NCBI GenBank assembly: GCA_002391425.1
Contig: DGEZ01000126.1
Location: 1-7,851, forward strand
Source: Micrococcales bacterium UBA3913
Lineage (GTDB): Bacteria > Actinomycetota > Actinomycetes > Actinomycetales > Microbacteriaceae
DNA length: 7,851 nt
Direction: 5' to 3'
Below the pieces are notes generated by a model. It made no database searches. It saw nothing but the letters and a program-made list of their open reading frames with translations, and was not told the origin of the DNA. Position 1 is the stretch's first letter. Every line of letters begins with the position of its first letter. The position numbers and the translations under genes are program-made. Shown in pieces: positions 6,401 to 7,851 of the stretch.

Positions 6401-7090
6401 ATGTCCAGTACGATCCTTGTCGTCGACGATGACAGTGCACTTGCCGAGATGGTCGGACTCGTGCTCACGACGGAAGGCTTTGACGTCACGTATTCCTCCG
6501 ACGGCATCAGCGCAGTCACCGATTTTGAAGCCACCCATCCAGACCTCGTGCTCCTCGATCTGATGTTGCCCGGTCGTGACGGCATCGAGGTGTGCCGGAT
6601 GATGCGCGAGACATCCGTGACCCCCATCATCATGTTGACTGCCAAGAGCGATACGGGCGACGTCGTGCGCGGTCTGGAATCCGGCGCCGACGACTATATC
6701 GTGAAACCGTTCAAGCCTCAGGAACTCGTCGCGCGTGTGCGTGCCCGTCTGCGTCCCAGCATCGGCGAGCATCCCTCCGATGGCGGCATCGTGACGATCG
6801 GGGACATTGCCATTGACACCCGAGCGCACGTGGCTACTCGGGACGGCGTTCAGCTGGCGTTGACGCCGCTGGAGTTCAGCCTCCTCGTCACGCTGGCATC
6901 TCACCCGGGGCAGGTTTTTACCCGCGAGACCCTGCTCGAGCAGGTGTGGGGCTACCACTACAAGGCCGACACCCGCCTCGTGAACGTGCACGTGCAGCGT
7001 CTGCGCGCGAAGGTCGAGAAGGACCCCGACGACCCGAAGATCGTGATGACGGTGCGCGGCGTCGGATACCGCGTCGGCGCCGTCACCTGA
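6401..7090 (+). CDS. mtrA: MtrA, OmpR/PhoB-type response regulator
   Basis: A 229-residue response regulator, about one residue different from mycobacterial MtrA. The receiver domain (about 4-118) has the acidic pocket D9/D10, phospho-acceptor D53 in LVLLDLMLPGRDGIEVC, T80 in MLTAK and K102 in VKPFKPQELVARVRARLR. The winged-helix domain (about 130-228) has LTPLEFSLLVTLA, VFTRETLLEQVWGY, the recognition-helix block TRLVNVHVQRLRAKVE and the wing VRGVGYRVG. These blocks are diagnostic for MtrA. Phosphorylated MtrA regulates cell division, wall hydrolases and osmotic response, and coordinates development in Streptomyces. mtrB follows after 16 bases, as in other Actinobacteria. One oddity: codons 1-173 contain 44 A/T-ending codons, while codons 174-229 contain only 2 by hand count, a break near 6920 discussed as a possible assembly or recombination junction. 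Confidence 0.96.
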   Translation: MSSTILVVDDDSALAEMVGLVLTTEGFDVTYSSDGISAVTDFEATHPDLVLLDLMLPGRDGIEVCRMMRETSVTPIIMLTAKSDTGDVVRGLESGADDYIVKPFKPQELVARVRARLRPSIGEHPSDGGIVTIGDIAIDTRAHVATRDGVQLALTPLEFSLLVTLASHPGQVFTRETLLEQVWGYHYKADTRLVNVHVQRLRAKVEKDPDDPKIVMTVRGVGYRVGAVT

Positions 7091-7106
7091 CCCGGCGGGC
7101 TGCCAC

Positions 7107-7826
7107 ATGCCCGACACCTCCGGCACCGTCACGGCGCGCACCGACGCCACGGGCGCGATCCGGATCCGCCGCGGTCCCCGCGCGTGGGCCGACGCAGTCG
7201 CGGGGCTCTGGCGCCGGTCGCTGCGGTTCCGCACGACGTTCGTCGCGGTCGCCACGACCGTCGTGGCCATCACGATCGCCTGCGTCTGGATGGCGGCGCA
7301 GATCCAGACGGATCTGTTCGAGTCTCGACGGCAGCAGGTGCTGCAGGACGCCAGTCGCGCGATCAGCGCGGCGCAGGCCGAGCTCGACTCCGTGCCGGTC
7401 GACCGCGAGCGATCCGCGATGCAGGGCCTGATGACGCGGGCCCGCCAGATCCTCGTCGATCAATCCGGCACATCGAGCGTGGCCTACTTCCGCGTCGAGA
7501 ACACGCCGTCCCAGATCGCGCCGCAGAACCAGGCGGCCGAGGACCTGCCGCCCGAGCTCATCTCCGCCGGCCTGCGGGAACGGGTCGGCAGCTCGGTCGA
7601 GGGGCAGTGGTGGCAGTCGGTCGAGCTGCGCGACGACGCGGGCAACCCGGCGCCGGGCATCATCGTCGGTCAGCAGCTGAGCCTTCCCGGCGTCGGCGCG
7701 TACGGCGTGTACTTCGGCTACGACCTCACCGAGTCGGCGCAGACGCTGCTGTTCGTGCAGCGCACGCTGTGGATCGCGGGCGTCGTGCTCGTGCTCATCG
7801 TCGGCCTCATCACGTGGCTCGTGCTC
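7107..7826 (+). CDS. mtrB: MtrB, sensor histidine kinase, N-terminal part (3' truncated by adapter)
   Basis: The first 240 residues of the membrane kinase that phosphorylates MtrA. Order: a 40-residue cytoplasmic N-terminus ending in a basic WRRSLRFR, first membrane helix about 44-66 (VAVATTVVAITIACVWMAA core), an extracytoplasmic sensor region about 67-215, and a second membrane helix about 221-240 (IAGVVLVLIVGLITWLVL). The HAMP, HisKA (phospho-accepting His) and HATPase domains that make up the rest of a ~550-residue MtrB are absent because the contig ends. Identity rests on position 16 bases after mtrA, the WRRSLRFRTT entry to helix 1, and the two-helix sensor layout. ATG 7107 has GGCGGG (7094-7099) seven bases upstream. 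The stop codon at 7845-7847 is not biological: from 7827 on the sequence is adapter. Only about 5% of codons end in A/T, well below the genes on the left. Confidence 0.88.
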
Positions 7827-7851
7827 CTGTCTCTTATACACATCTGACGCC
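7827..7851 (+). other. Nextera transposase adapter (sequencing artefact)
   Basis: Bases 7827-7845 are exactly the 19-base Tn5 mosaic end used in Nextera libraries, CTGTCTCTTATACACATCT, followed by GACGC (7846-7850), the first five bases of the standard read-through adapter on that side; the last base differs. It adds a false LSLIHI-stop tail to MtrB and a false MYKRQ start on the reverse strand. It should be trimmed. Confidence 0.97.

Noticed and set aside
7083..7841. 252-codon minus-strand open frame beginning MYKRQ.
   Set aside because: Its start codon lies in the sequencing adapter and the rest is antisense to mtrB.
7827..7845. A Tn5/IS50-type transposon end, i.e. a real insertion in mtrB.
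   Set aside because: The sequence is the engineered 19-base mosaic end at the contig edge followed by adapter-specific GACGC, not a natural IS50 end with transposase sequence.

Overview
The window is a high-GC piece of an actinobacterial chromosome. It carries a WhiB2-type iron-sulfur regulator, the MtrA/MtrB two-component system, a DUF3499 protein and a DUF5719 protein, all characteristic of Actinobacteria. The WhiB sequence, the very short DUF3499 protein and the direct DUF3499-mtrA neighbourhood suggest Actinomycetaceae (Actinomyces/Schaalia-like). That family assignment is an inference from memory and cannot be proven from the window alone.

Layout, left to right. (1) 2-655 (+): the C-terminal part of a LytR-CpsA-Psr (LCP) cell-wall ligase, cut by the left edge. 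(2) 656-774: intergenic, with a good sigma70-type promoter for whiB. (3) 775-1095 (+): whiB2. (4) 1121-3937 (+): a very large GT2 glycosyltransferase fused to a polytopic membrane domain. (5) 3930-5639 (+): a DUF5719-type single-pass membrane protein that overlaps the glycosyltransferase by 8 nt. (6) 5640-6068 (-): a zincin-like 'metallopeptidase family' protein without a catalytic HExxH, whose stop codon abuts the DUF5719 stop codon. (7) 6069-6126: a compact, nearly symmetric divergent intergenic region. (8) 6127-6336 (+): a DUF3499 zinc-ribbon-like protein. (9) 6401-7090 (+): mtrA. (10) 7107-7826 (+): the N-terminal part of mtrB.

The genes form a coherent cell-envelope and cell-division neighbourhood. 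LCP enzymes attach glycopolymers to peptidoglycan, the GT2 membrane enzyme probably builds or exports a surface glycan, DUF5719 is its translationally overlapping partner, and WhiB2 and MtrAB are known regulators of septation and envelope homeostasis in other Actinobacteria. A similar cluster (whiB2, zincin-like gene, DUF3499, with mtrA-mtrB nearby) is known from mycobacteria and Streptomyces, so most of this window is conserved core genome. I see no defence system, mobile element, CRISPR array or RNA gene.

Two quality warnings matter. The last 25 bases (7827-7851) are Illumina Nextera transposase adapter, so the apparent end of mtrB is artificial. In addition, third-position codon composition changes abruptly near position 6920, inside the conserved DNA-binding region of mtrA: A/T-ending codons fall from about 25% to about 4-5%. 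The right-hand ~900 bases may therefore be joined from another strain or species (a chimeric contig) or be recombinant.
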